A stretch of 64,000 nucleotides of DNA from Isoetes taiwanensis (Eukaryota > Streptophyta > Lycopodiopsida > Isoetales > Isoetaceae), in contig JAJEKV010000022.1 of assembly GCA_021234155.1 (NCBI GenBank), positions 2,600,728 to 2,664,727 on the forward strand, given 5' to 3'. The notes below the pieces were generated by a model, which did not search any database, was not told where the DNA came from, and saw nothing but the letters and a program-made list of their open reading frames with translations. The number at the start of each line of letters is the position of its first letter. Within the stretch, counting starts at the first letter, position 1. Of the stretch, positions 23,200 to 33,440 are shown one piece after another. The translations under genes and the position numbers were made by a program.

Positions 23200-24522
23200 C
23201 TATCTCATGAAGATCCTCACTTGGAATGTAAGGGGAAATTAAACATTATAATGATGACATCATTCTTCTTTAAGAGCTGAAGCTTCCTTCCTTTGAGTGT
23301 GGTAACTTGGGGAATTCGATCTACCCTGGATCCTCCTCTATTTGGATTGATTCTTGTGGGGCAAGTGGAGGTTTAGCACTCATCTGGAAGAAGGATATTA
23401 ATCATCATCATTTTTATAATAGTCCTTCCAAAATGTGACAATCTGTTACCCTATCTGCATCTAATTCTTCCTTTAGGATTATTAATATTTATGCCTCTAC
23501 TAACGTAAAGATAGGGAACCTATCTGGATGGAGATTAACAACTGGCTTTCCTTCCAAAATATTGATAATTGGATTGTGGTTGGTGACTTCAATAATACTC
23601 CTTCCTGGATCTAAAATTGGGGAATAAGATCAACATGACAAGAGCCGAAAAAGGTAACTGGGATGCTCTTATTTGTGATACTAATCTTATTTATATTCCC
23701 TCTTCTACTTCCACCTACACTTGGTATAATAAATAGAAGGACAATGCAAGGGTTTATTGTACTCTTGATAGATTCTATGTCACCAATCCTTCTTTTGCTA
23801 TGTGGGATAATAGTTATGTCACTAGTGATGAGGGTACTTCTATCTCAAATCATCACCCTCAATTCCTTCACACCTCTCAGATCACTCAGATTCAGAGAAC
23901 AGGTAATATTCCTTACAAATTTAATGCATCTTTACTATTTTGTTCTCAGGATCAAGAAAATCAAGGATTAGGTTAAGAATTGGTCTAAGTCCAAGCATCA
24001 TGAGAGTCGTATCACTAAAGACTAGCTGCTCAGGTACATGAAAGAAGTTAGATCTTTGCTTCAAAATGATCCCTATAACTCAAATTTGCAGCTGGAGGAA
24101 GATATCCTAGAGAGGCAAATTAGAAACATTGAAGAGTTGGAAGCTTAAAGTGATGTTATTAGATATAAAGTCAATGGGAGCACAAAGTTCTTTTTCAGGG
24201 TAGCAAAAAACAGGTTGCCTAGAAATTCTATATCCGAAATCAAGGATGAGTTTGGCCTAATTCATACCAGTGAGAGAGATATTGCTAATACCTTTCATTC
24301 CAAGTATAAGGAACTTTTTTATTGTAAACCTATACTTCTAATGATCTTGTGAATGCAAATGCTTTTAAGTCTCTCATTGACTCTATTCTTCCTTCTACCA
24401 CTGATAATATGGATTCTTCTATAGTTTCTCTGCCTTCTCAGGAGGAAATTTTCAAAATTCTTAACAATTTCAGCCTTGGGAAATCCCCTGGTCCAGATGG
24501 GTTTCTTGCTGAGTTCTATCCT

Positions 24523-25044
24523 TAAGGCCCCGAAGGGGCCAAAATTTTTTTTAGTTAACACAAACTATTAACACACAACTAACATTATTAACACAAACCA
24601 TTGCATTTGACACGTTTAAATTAAAATCCCCCTTAAACCCCCTTTGGTTTGGGTGCATATTCACACGGGGGGTGACTCCGGGCAACGAGAGCTGTTGGAT
24701 AGGCATATTCACCCCTTATTCCTTAATCTACACCGTACACAAAGTTCCTCGTTTGTGGGGTATGGATGTACAAACTTTGTTATACTGTATAACAAGATTT
24801 GCAAAATACTATAAGATTTCAGGCAATATACTATATGGTGTTGATTTTGTACGTGTAAAACATAATTATAAGGGCTCTCGCTGCCCTACGTCACCCCCCG
24901 TGTGAATATGCACCCAAACCAAAGGGGGTTTAAGGGGGATTTTAATTTAAATGTGTTGGACCCAATGGTTTGTGTTAATTAATGTTAATGGTAGTTATGT
25001 GTTGGTTGTTATACTAAACAAATTTTTGGGCCCTTCGGGCCCTA
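24523..25044 (+). mobile_element. Foldback family F, copy 2 (complete)
   Basis: Both outer tips carry a GGCCCCGAAGGGGCC-type palindrome (GGGCCCTTCGGGCCC on the right). Inverted repeats of about 180 bp run inward: TTAACACAAAC, AAATCCCCCTTAAACCCCCT, GGTTTGGGTGCATATTCACA, CGGGGGGTGAC, then GGGCAACGAGAGC versus its diverged complement. The core of about 160 bp holds an open frame shared with another copy. The long inverted repeats make it a foldback/MITE-type DNA element without transposase. Confidence 0.85.
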
Positions 25045-25293
25045 ACAAAAGCAAACATAGGTAAACTTTAGGATCTATATATTAATTACTAAGAAGCTTG
25101 AATATTCTAGTTGAACACATGTATAAGAGGTCTTGGTTCATGCTAGAACATGAATTAGTTTCAAGAGGAACATGCAATTTGTCCAGATATAAAGATAGCA
25201 AGAATATATTTAACAATGAGCTATGAGTGTATGACAAAATATTGGTTAACATATCTTTTGAAAAGCGTCCAAATAGATCTGTTTGAAAAACTC

Positions 25294-25560
25294 CTATGAT
25301 CTTCTTTCTAAAAGCATGAAATAATATGTGCCTTTCCAACGTGCAAATACGTAACCTTCACTTTCTAATGTCCATGCATATGCATATGTTACCATCAGGG
25401 TCAGGATAAAAATGATAGCATTTGGTTTAACACCATCATGTTGCATATCTAGAAGGGACTGCATTGTAGGTCCAGCTTCAACAAGGTGAGCATATCCTGT
25501 AACTATTGTCCTCCAAGACACTACACTTCTATTGGGCATTTTATCAAAGACATTCCACTA
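25294..25560 (-). pseudogene. PPR protein fragment
   Basis: Minus strand reads NVFDKMPNRSVVSWRTIVTG, then YAHLVEAGPTMQSLLDMQHD and GVKPNAIIFILTL: a single L/S-type PPR plus part of the next. It stops abruptly on both sides. It lies within unit 1 of the gene-capturing block and is best seen as a captured fragment. Confidence 0.8.
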
Positions 25561-25837
25561 ACAAGAACAAAAATTGTATGCCTTTCTTAATCCTGGCTCA
25601 GGTCTGAGGCCTAATAGTGAAGCTAAATGAACTGTCATAAAGAACTCCAAAGAACACCGGTATATTCCAACACTTATTTCAAATGCAGGTGATAACTAAT
25701 TGTTGCGCCTGCTCTGGAATCCGCTATTGTGAAAATGAGAAACAAAATCGTATCCCTTCTTTAATCCTGTCTTGGGTCTGATGCCTCAAGTTCTTGCAAT
25801 AGTTAACCTGCATAATCAAGAATGAACAAAGTTAAAG

Positions 25838-26155
25838 GGCAATCTACCTCCATGCGGAGTATCTGGTTGGAATAACAAGACCTGCTCCCACTGAACACCT
25901 AAGAGACGAAGCAAAGTTGCTAATGTCAAAAGGCTTCCTGCCTTCTCCTGTTAAACCAACAAGATGCCCTGGACAGATGAATGTGTGACCATGGATATCA
26001 TGATCACGAAGGAATTGAAATGGTAAATCAAAAGATAAGTCTGCGAAAGCAGTGATTGCAAGATCTCTCCCCAGAGCATCTCTTCCAATACCAATAGTAT
26101 CCTGTTGTTCAGACTCTGCAATCTGCCACCTTGCATCTCTGCTCAAGCTCAGCAT
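25838..26155 (-). pseudogene. SAM50/TOB55 (Omp85-type) C-terminal fragment
   Basis: Minus strand encodes DALGRDLAITAFADLSFDLP, FQFLRDHDIHGHTFICPGHL and SSLRCSVGAGLVIPTR, which matches the beta-barrel C-terminal part of plant SAM50/TOB55, the mitochondrial outer-membrane sorting and assembly channel. After IPTR the expected ILRMEV continues only in a shifted frame at about 25865, so there is a one-base frameshift followed by divergence. The rest of the barrel is absent. Captured fragment in unit 1. SAM50 is preferred over chloroplast OEP80 from memory of the family, not by search. Confidence 0.7.
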
Positions 26156-26490
26156 TGCTGATAAATCACAAATCTGAGAAGAAATTCAAGCATTAAATCC
26201 AGCAGAATCAATTGCATGTATATCGCCCCACAAAGTGCTCTGCCTGCGAACCTGGTCGGCAATGTTATGCATTTTTTGGTCTGATAATCCATTTAGGATT
26301 TGCCTTGGTAAGCAAAACAGAAACTGACAAAGGGGAAAAACAGGGGAGGAATCAAATGGGTCTGCATCTACTCCTTTCTTCCCAATCGATGCTCTGCAGA
26401 ATCACAAAGAGTGAAGGTAATAAGAGAAGTATGATCTAAAAGAACCCAAATTATTCACCTCCAGAATGAAAACTGACAAATTTCCGCTCG

Positions 26491-26955
26491 ATGTTGCCCT
26501 GTTCTGTTGTTCCCGTTGATGATTTCCCTGCTGAGGAAACTAAGGAAGAGAAATCTGAGAAGCCTGCCAAAGAAAAGAAGGCTAAAACTCCAAAGGAGAA
26601 GAAGCCTAAGGCTCCCAAAAAGAAGAAGCCCAAGGCTCCCAAAGCAGCTGCCTCTCATCCGCCGTATCTGCAAATGATATTGGAAGCAATAACGTCGCGA
26701 GAGCTCTGGGTCAAGCCAGTATGCGATAGCCAAGTATTTGGATGAGAAAAAACCAGCGGCCAAGCCCAAGGCTGCCAAGCCCAAGACAGTTAAAACTGTC
26801 AAGGCCAAGCCCGGTGCCAAGCCCAAGGTTTCCAAGGCAAAAAAAAGCCCTAAGAAGGCTGCCAAACCAGCTCCGCCATCACCAAGGAAGCTAAAGCTCT
26901 AGCTCCGGCCAAGCCTGCCAAAGCCGACCACGAGGCTTGCATGTTCAGCCCTTAA
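26491..26955 (+). pseudogene. Linker histone H1 pseudogene
   Basis: Starts at an ATG (MLPCSVVPVDDFPAEETKEE), followed by a Lys/Pro/Ala-rich arm and ASHPPYLQMILEAITS, the start of the winged-helix globular domain. Near 26702 the frame shifts, and GSSQYAIAKYLDEKKPAAKP continues in another frame. The second half of the globular domain (the expected RKLL/VQLKKL region) is missing, the sequence passing straight to the Lys/Ala/Pro tail. A second indel near 26870 is needed to reach KEAKALAPAKPAKADHEA and the TAA at 26953-26955. H1 binds linker DNA between nucleosomes; this copy cannot. It has no introns. Confidence 0.85.
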
Positions 26956-26994
26956 AATAAAAAGAGGGCTTTTGTTGTGAGCCCTTGGATGTTG

Positions 26995-27153
26995 GACCAT
27001 TGGAAAAAAAAAAAACTAAATCAACGACTAAGAAATGATGCACTCTAGATGTACGCATTAGTACATCCATTCGAATACGCCATGAAATCTTAGGAAAACC
27101 TTTGTAAAAAGCGTACAAAAACACAAAAAAAACCCCCTGTTATTATGCTACAT
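26995..27153 (+). repeat. Conserved terminus T, copy 1
   Basis: About 160 bp with GATGCACTCTAGATG, AATACGCCATGAAATC, AAAAAGCGTACAAAAACAC and the end ACCCCCTGTTATTATGCTAC-AT. The same block occurs at 29990-30140 and, inverted, at 51727-51885; all three stop at the same base, after which the flanks differ. Confidence 0.75.
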
Positions 27154-27539
27154 ATTCACACGGGGGGTTACTCCGGGCAACGAGAGCTGTCGGATGGGCA
27201 TATTTGCCCTTTATTCTAAGATGTGGACCGTACATAGCAATCCTCGTTTGTGGGGTATGCATGTACAAGTTTTTGTATACTGTATATTAAAGTTTGCAAA
27301 ATACTATAAGGTTTGAGAGAAAATACTTAATGGTATTAATTTTGTACATGTATTGTAAATTTTTTGAGGCTCTCGCTGCCCTACGTAACCCCCCGTGTGA
27401 ATATGCACCCAAACCAAAGGGGGTTTAAGGGGGATTTTAATTTAAACGTGTCAAATGCAATGGTTTGTGTTAATAATGTTAGTTGTGTGTTAATAGTTTG
27501 TGTTAACTAAAAAAATTTTTGGCCCCTTCGGGGCCTTAA
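27154..27539 (+). mobile_element. Foldback family F, copy 3 (left arm shortened)
   Basis: Contains GGGCAACGAGAGCTGTCGG, a diverged core with stops, and the complete right inverted repeat ending GGCCCCTTCGGGGCCTTAA at 27539. The left repeat is reduced to the part from ATTCACACGGGGGG inward. Confidence 0.8.
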
Positions 27540-28980
27540 CGATGGTGTAGAGGTGTAGATATAGACAATTTAAGTAATTGCAATGCCCTTACTAGAAATA
27601 AAGGGCATGTTTCTACCAGCACTAGTCTCATTGTCCAAATTTAGATCGGGCAGAATATGCAAAGCTAGGACCATATGGAGGTAGTAGGAAAAAGATATTG
27701 CAAATACTCAAAGTAATCACCATAAATGAGATAATAGAATTACAGAATAGACCTTCTAATCCAGCATTTCCATGCGTGATAGTGGCTCGATTATAATATA
27801 ATATGCCTCTGCCCTATTCATGAGTGACTTGCCAAGCCCGACTCCTTCAGAAGAAGATACAACAGCCAGATACTATACGGATCTTGCACCTGTGGATGAT
27901 GGCAATACACCTTCCATTTCTGCTTCAATTAGCAGCACTGACCAGCCTTTGAAAAGTACAAATAATGTGATTGAAATATATTGTGGCATCATGTCCCCTG
28001 CAATAGAACGTGGAAAGAACATGGAAAGGACCTAAAGATAACGACAAGAGAACCCTGCAAGGTAAGAATGATCATCTAGGAAGTTTTTTCTACCATTCAT
28101 TGTATATTAATGAATGCCCAACATCCATGTGGATGCAACTAGTTGTCCATGAGCATGCAACCATCACTCCTCATCTCCCAGAAACGCCAATCTAGATGTT
28201 AGATGGCTCGGCTACATGCAAAGAGTACGCACAAAAAGAAGCCACTAATTATGCTCGTTGCATAATTCCACAGCTGGAGCTGTCAGCAACCCAAAAGGAC
28301 TCAAAAGGAAAATCTGCCTTCTTATATGCTCATTGCTTCACTTATGCTCCTATGGAGTATGGATCCTATCTTACATGCTAAGTTAAGGAGAAATGTATAT
28401 CAGTATGTAGATAATCCAGTCAGACAGCCTAAGAAACAAGGTCCTATCTTGAGGGACAAAGGGAAAGCTTGGTATTCCAAGTAATACCGAAGAAAACAAG
28501 CCCATGAAACCTACAACAATATAGTTTGACATTTATACACTTATAAAAACAGGGGATAGCCACAATACCATATTCATTAAGGTAATCAAGGAGAAGCTTC
28601 ACAAACATGTTGGATAGCACTGTTGCCTCTGGAGAATAATTAGCTCAGGACAGCTCATATCAATATAAACCACAGCTTTGGGCATGCAGAAGGCAAAATC
28701 AGGTTTAAACCAAAGCCGTGACATCTTTGACTTTCTAAGCAGATGTGGCCTATTCAGCTGCATAAAATAGTACCACATTAAACAACAAGTTAACAGATCA
28801 ACACAAGTTTCAACACAAACACAAGTTTCTGTTACTGCTGGTTGTAACAGATCAACACAAGTTTCTCCACTGGTTACAGTTCAAGGGCTGCAGCGAAACT
28901 GATTTTTCCAGTATCAATATGTGCCATGATTCCAACTGGCTGCATATCCTGTTGTTTTGAATCTCAAATTGCAGATCCAA
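27540..28980. other. No recognised gene
   Basis: Interior of unit 2. Open stretches at 27820-28035 (Ser/Thr-rich, starting MSDLPSPTPSEEDTT) and 28196-28381 read partly protein-like on the plus strand but match no family I know. They may be further captured exon pieces. Confidence 0.35.
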
Positions 28981-28982
28981 CT

Positions 28983-29068
28983 TTAAACGCATTCAAGTTA
29001 TAAACAGCACCTTTGGTCTCCTTCTCGGCCACTAGCTGAAGCTTGCCATCCTCTACAACAAAGAAGAG
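28983..29068 (-). pseudogene. DDB1 exon fragment
   Basis: Minus strand reads FFVVEDGKLQLVAEKETKG, then AVYNLNAF, which matches the highly conserved segment of DDB1 where the beta-propeller protein continues NGKLLAAINQKIQLYKW. DDB1 is the adaptor of CUL4 ubiquitin ligases and a DNA-damage factor. Only about 29 codons are present; the sequence diverges right after AF, as expected of an exon boundary or capture breakpoint. Confidence 0.72.
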
Positions 29069-29344
29069 TAAACACAATCAAAATCACAGTGTTTAAACTC
29101 AATTGTTTTTAATATTCATGCGTTTAGTTAGCCTACAAAACCTAAGGCAGACTTGCAACCATCTAAAAAATACACCGAGCTCTGATGCAAGGTGCACGGA
29201 TTTTCGTTAAGAAAAGATATTTGATTAGCCCACAAAGCCTCTGAAGCACATTTTTCAATCCTCTAGAAAAAGCAAGTTGACTCTGATAATGCATGGGTCG
29301 TTGAACCAAGCCGTCCGAGTTAAACTTAATAATATCAATATTAC

Positions 29345-29707
29345 CTCAAACTCTTCATCAGGATACTCCGCTCTTAATGCCGAATATAATGACTGAGCTA
29401 TCTTCTCTTCATCCCTGCCAAGGAAAGTTCTGATTCCCCACCATTGTATACCTAGATTGGCAAGCTTCCCAATGTTTAATTCATCCTCCCAATTTATACG
29501 CTTATGTTTCAAGGGAACAGAGGTACACAAGTCATCAACTGTTTCCTTCCAGGGTTTCTGGGAGGATTTAAGCTCTTCCTTTTTTTCATTTCTCAACTTC
29601 CGGCGGTCCTTGGCTGAGGGCAAGGAACAGCAAGTGCCCGGGACAGAACTCCGACAATGGCCGAATCCATATTCACTACATCTGAATATGTAGCTTCCGC
29701 AGAACAC
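29345..29707 (-). pseudogene. Plastid NusG-like (pTAC13-type) fragment
   Basis: Minus strand reads AKDRRKLRNEKKEELKSS, then KHKRINWEDELNIGKLANLG, IQWWGIRTFLGRDEEKIAQS and LRAEYPDEEFEV. This matches the start of the NGN domain of plant plastid NusG-like protein pTAC13, a component of the plastid transcription complex. The usual WWVVRV core reads WWGIRTF. The homology ends at GAG/GTAATA, a good splice donor (29345/29344), and the frame runs to a stop in the retained intron at 29255. The retained intron shows that the piece came from genomic DNA, not a transcript. No downstream exon is present. Confidence 0.7.
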
Positions 29708-29989
29708 AGTTTAGGGAAAACAGGAGAAGCTGGTAAAAGAATAAATTAGAGCAAAGATAATCAGTAGAAGCATCTCTTCAAAAGGAGCACGCATCTGCAT
29801 CATGGTCTCTGTGATCTGTAACACGCCATCGACACCTTTGCAACCTGCTACAGCTACTAATCTAGCCACGAACCCTAAAGACGAACCCTAAAGTTATATG
29901 TCTCGTTGCTTGCATGGCCTTTCATTAAAATTAAATTAATTAAGTTTTTGAGGAACAAAAACATGCAAGGCAAAACCATTGCAAAATCA

Positions 29990-30140
29990 TAGATAAAATG
30001 CCATTCAAATATGAGAATCTAGTGTGCACTCTAGATATACTGATTAGTATGTCTCGTGCAATACGCCCATGAAATCATATAAAAACCATGCCAAAAGGCG
30101 TATAAAATCACAATAAAAACCCCCTGTTATAATGCTACAT
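29990..30140 (+). repeat. Conserved terminus T, copy 2
   Basis: Contains GTGCACTCTAGATATACT, CAATACGCCCATGAAATCAT, AAAGGCGTATAAAATCAC and ends CCCCTGTTATAATGCTACAT at 30140. LINE-B coding sequence starts at the next base, so this is a true element end. Confidence 0.78.
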
Positions 30141-30538
30141 ATTCTGAAGAATGATATTACATCTCTTGTTCATGGTTTCTGGAAGGATGAACATTTACAT
30201 CCATCCATTTCTAGTGGTTTCATCTCTTTGGTCCCTAAAGTTGATCATCCTACTAATCTTCAAGACTGGCGGCACTACCTACAAGCTCTGTGTCAAGATC
30301 ATTGCAGAGAAACATCAGCCTCAATTAGTCTACCTTTCTGTCTATGAGATATATTCTGGATAATTATGTGGCTATTATGGACTTCACTTAAACAAGATTT
30401 CCAATCAAAATTGTGTTCTTCTCAAATTGGACTTCCAGCGTGCCTTTGATTCTGTTAGATGGGATTTCCTAGACTTTGCAATACGTAAGCTTGGCTTCCT
30501 TTATTCATGGATTAAACTCTCGCTCTAATTCAGTTGTC

Positions 30539-31884
30539 AGATTTTTTTATTTTTTATTTTTTTCTACACAGAGGAGAATGTTTCTTGGCGCTGTTGCCTC
30601 CGCCTGCGGCTAGGGCGGCTGAGAGGGAGAGACCGCCCCTCTCTCTCAAATCCGGCACTACTGCTTCTAATTGAGGGAAAATTTTCCATGATCTGGGGCT
30701 AGCAAGGATTTTGGTCACCGTGGAGAGGTTTCTTGGTGCAACAAAGAAAAAACAGGTTCTTGAAGCGACATCAGGGCGGCTCCTTCTAGTTTCTGTTGGT
30801 AATGCCACTAACGTGGTTTTTTTTGCTCTCTTGCTTCATATTTTCTGAAGCATTATGCAAGTTTGCATGTAAGCAATTTATGCAGTTCTCAAGCAATCTT
30901 TAGTATCATTCCTTCAAACCTGGAGACGCAGATGGTGCTTTCTAGCAAATGCACATTGAAACGGCGCAGTTGCCTATAAGATGGAGCAAATCTTAGACAG
31001 TGCTGGAAAAGAGGTGCAGTTCCAAGTTCTTGTAGTTCCTTCTTTTCTTGTCCAGGTTCTTTTGCTCTTGGCCATTCCTGTCTTCGTACTCTTTCTTTCT
31101 AGCAGAAAGGTACAGTTTGTGCTTTGGATGATCAGAAAGACTCTTGTCTAGTTAGTGGAATTATTTGTGTTAGTACAATTTTATTGATTTTTGGGATGGA
31201 GAAAACAGAGAAAACAGGTTGTATTTTGTGATAGCAAACAGAATGATTTCATAAGCACTCGGTTCCTGCTCTGGTACTGCTATGCCAGAGTGGTAGTTTT
31301 TCAAGCATGGTACTCGTTCCTGCTCTGGTACTGCTATGCCGGAGTGGTAATCTTTTTCAAGTTTCATGCTTGATTGGCTTTGGTACTGCTATGCCAAGAA
31401 CCTCAAAACCAAATTTGAGTACTGCTATGCTTGAATTGGTTATGCTCATGCATTATTTGTTTTGAGTGAGAGCTTGTTCAAGTTTTAAACTTGAACTTTC
31501 ATTCTTCTGCAACTGGCAGACTGATTGCTAGACGTTACACTGTACGGTGAGATATTTCTATCCTTTATTCAGTATCACAGGAACTTTCACAGGATTCTGC
31601 TACATGATTTGATTCATTCAGGGGCCTCTAGGGCTTTTCCTTTATATCATCAGTCACTCTCTGGTTACTATGTGTGAAGATTCATGAGAACTATCATGAC
31701 TATCAGCTATCAGAGCAGTATTTGGGCTTCATGTATATCAGTAAGCTTGTGTTAGTAGAGAATGAAGATGTTGAGATTACTCCTGTAGTAATTCTCTATT
31801 AGCATCAAGCATTGTACTTCTTATTTATATATAATATATAAAAAAAAACCTCGTACCTTCAAAAAAAAAAAAAAAAAAAAAAAA
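30539..31884 (+). mobile_element. Non-coding poly-A retroposon with 12-bp target duplication
   Basis: Flanked by AATTCAGTTGTC at 30527-30538 and 31885-31896, with an A run (31861-31884, joined to the duplication) preceded by TACCTTC. The 1.35-kb interior has no RT or long open frame. It carries imperfect repeats of TGCTCTGGTACTGCTATGCC (31268-31440) and a GC-rich 5' part near 30590-30660. It could be a large SINE, a 5'-truncated derivative or a retrocopied transcript mobilised by LINE machinery. It inserted after LINE-B. Confidence 0.85.
31266..31440 (+). repeat. Imperfect repeats of GGTACTGCTATGCC
   Basis: Four spaced occurrences of (G/A)GTACTGCTATGC with variable flanks inside the retroposon; the first two share TTCCTGCTCTGGTACTGCTA and GAGTGGTA on either side. 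Confidence 0.85.
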
Positions 31885-33440
31885 AATTCAGTTGTCCTTA
31901 TTAATGGTTTCCCTTCTGGCTTCTTCCCTCACTCAAGGTGTTAGATAAGGATGTCCTCTTGCCCCTTATCTTTTCCTAGTTGCAGCGGAATTGCTTACTA
32001 AAGCGATTTCTCATTATCAAAACACTAGTATGATTAAAGGCCTACAACTTCCTGCTTCTAGAGAATCCCTTAGTATTCTTCAATATCTTGATGATTCTTT
32101 CTTCTTTCTTAATGATACAGTCTCAAACATTGATTTCTTTCTTAAAATTCTCAAGCAATTCTCTGTTGCCTCTGGTATCCAACTTAATATTAATAAAAGT
32201 TTGATTGTTGGAGACTCTACTCATCAAAGTCTGGTTGGTATTAAGGTTCTTTCTCCTCTTCAAGCTACTAAGTTGCTGGGCATGCCTCTATCTTTGAATC
32301 ATGGTATCAAAGGCCTTTGGAATCCTATTTTATCTAGAATCAAGAAGAAGCTTAATAATTACAGGACCACTCTCTCCCTTGCTGGCAGAATTCTAATTGC
32401 AAATTCAGTCTTGGCAAGTTCTCATGTATATTTTTCGGTGGCTCCTAAGTTGATTTATTGAGAGCTTGAGAAAGTTTTAAAGGGCTTCATTTGGAATGGC
32501 AAACACCTTGTGAATTGGGATTCTATTTGCAGATCCAAAGCTTTGGGAGGGGGGGGGGAGTGGTGTCTGGATGCAAGAATATTTTCCTTCAAGCTCAATC
32601 CTTAGCAGGAAAGTTCATTTGGAAGGCTATTCATGGCAATCAATCTCCAACATCTAAGTTCATTAGATACTGGATAAGGGAAAGTCACCCATATGGACAC
32701 CCTACAATTCAACATCTGCTTCCTAACTCTGCCTTTGTTAATCTCAAGTCTGCCTCTAATATCTCTCCTTTGATGTGCAATCTTATTAAAGCCTGGAATT
32801 CAACCTCTTCTAATTATACTTTTGTCTGAAGGGATAAACTTCATATTAATATGCCCATTTTTTGGAATCCAATTCTGGCTGATCATGACTCTTCTATGCT
32901 GGCTCTTAGGCATCCAAGAATCTGCGAGAAATGGTCTAATGTGGTTTTAACTATGTTAGAGATCTCTTCTCCAAGAATAGGCTTATCCCATGGACTAGGC
33001 TAGAAGCAGTCATAAGGGGCACTTCTTCAGATAAAAAGATCTTCCTCCATCTAAAGCATCTTGGGTGTAATCTCTCTACCCCAAATCAAAATCCAAAAAA
33101 ATGGAGATTGGTGTATTGAAGGTAAAAAGTGGGATAAAAAGTAGACTTTATACAAGGCCCTTAATTATAATGATGCTCCATGTAAAGCTATGACAAATTG
33201 ATCAACTAAAAGCCGTGTTCTCTAATGTAATGGAACTCTTACTGTCCACCTAAGATCTGTTATTTCATTTGGCTTATTGCTCATGGTAGCTTGAATAATC
33301 TCCGTTCTTTATCAAGGAGAGATCCTAATATTTCTGTTGGTTGCTCTATGCTCTGTGGCAATGATGAAAATATGAGTCATATATTTTTCTGCAACAAGCT
33401 TAATGGCTTCTGGTCTTGGCTAAGTAATAAACTTGGCATT

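Larger units (their letters stand above)
24523..27153 (+). mobile_element. Gene-capturing element, unit 1
   Basis: Unit 1 opens with a complete foldback module (24523-25044) and closes with a conserved terminus that ends TGTTATTATGCTACAT at 27153. Between them lie a PPR fragment, a SAM50 fragment (both minus) and a histone H1 fragment (plus). No transposase is visible. Unit 2 follows with no gap. Order (foldback, host fragments, terminus) is the same in both units, which argues for one kind of element rather than chance insertions. Boundaries are inferred from the LINE-B break on the left and the unit-to-unit junction on the right. Confidence 0.55.
27154..30140 (+). mobile_element. Gene-capturing element, unit 2
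   Basis: Starts exactly where unit 1 ends with ATTCACACGGGGGGTTAC, the inner inverted repeat of foldback family F, and ends with terminus T at 30140, where LINE-B resumes with ATTCTGAAG. Host fragments inside are DDB1 and a plastid NusG-like gene, both minus strand, plus about 1.4 kb of unrecognised sequence. It lacks the outer part of the left inverted repeat present in unit 1. Confidence 0.5.
23209..33440 (+). pseudogene. LINE-B ORF2 (EN-RT), split by two insertions
   Basis: Starts MKILTWNVRGN (APE endonuclease) and is soon interrupted by stops. The RT part reads LGKSPGPDGFLAEFYP up to 24522, resumes at 30141 with ILKNDITSLVHGFWKDEH and GFISLVPKVDHPTNLQDWR, then LLKLDFQRAFDSVRWDFLD (motif A, Asp intact) before the retroposon at 30539. 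It continues after 31896 with INGFPSGFF, CPLAPYLFLV and YLDD (32084-32095). The zf-RVT end (33240-33430) contains LCGNDENMSHIFFCNKLNGF. Across the first insertion the codons join exactly as TTC TAT CCT / ATT CTG AAG. Confidence 0.85.

Noticed and set aside
26451-26865. Minus-strand Phe/Leu/Gly-rich frames of 63 and 136 codons
   Set aside because: Antisense shadow of the Lys/Pro/Ala-rich histone H1 coding sequence.
28900-28970. GTPase-like peptide PVGIMAHIDTGK on the minus strand
   Set aside because: Resembles an EF-G P-loop start, but it is too short, is followed by unrelated residues and could equally be decayed DDB1 sequence downstream of the DDB1 fragment.
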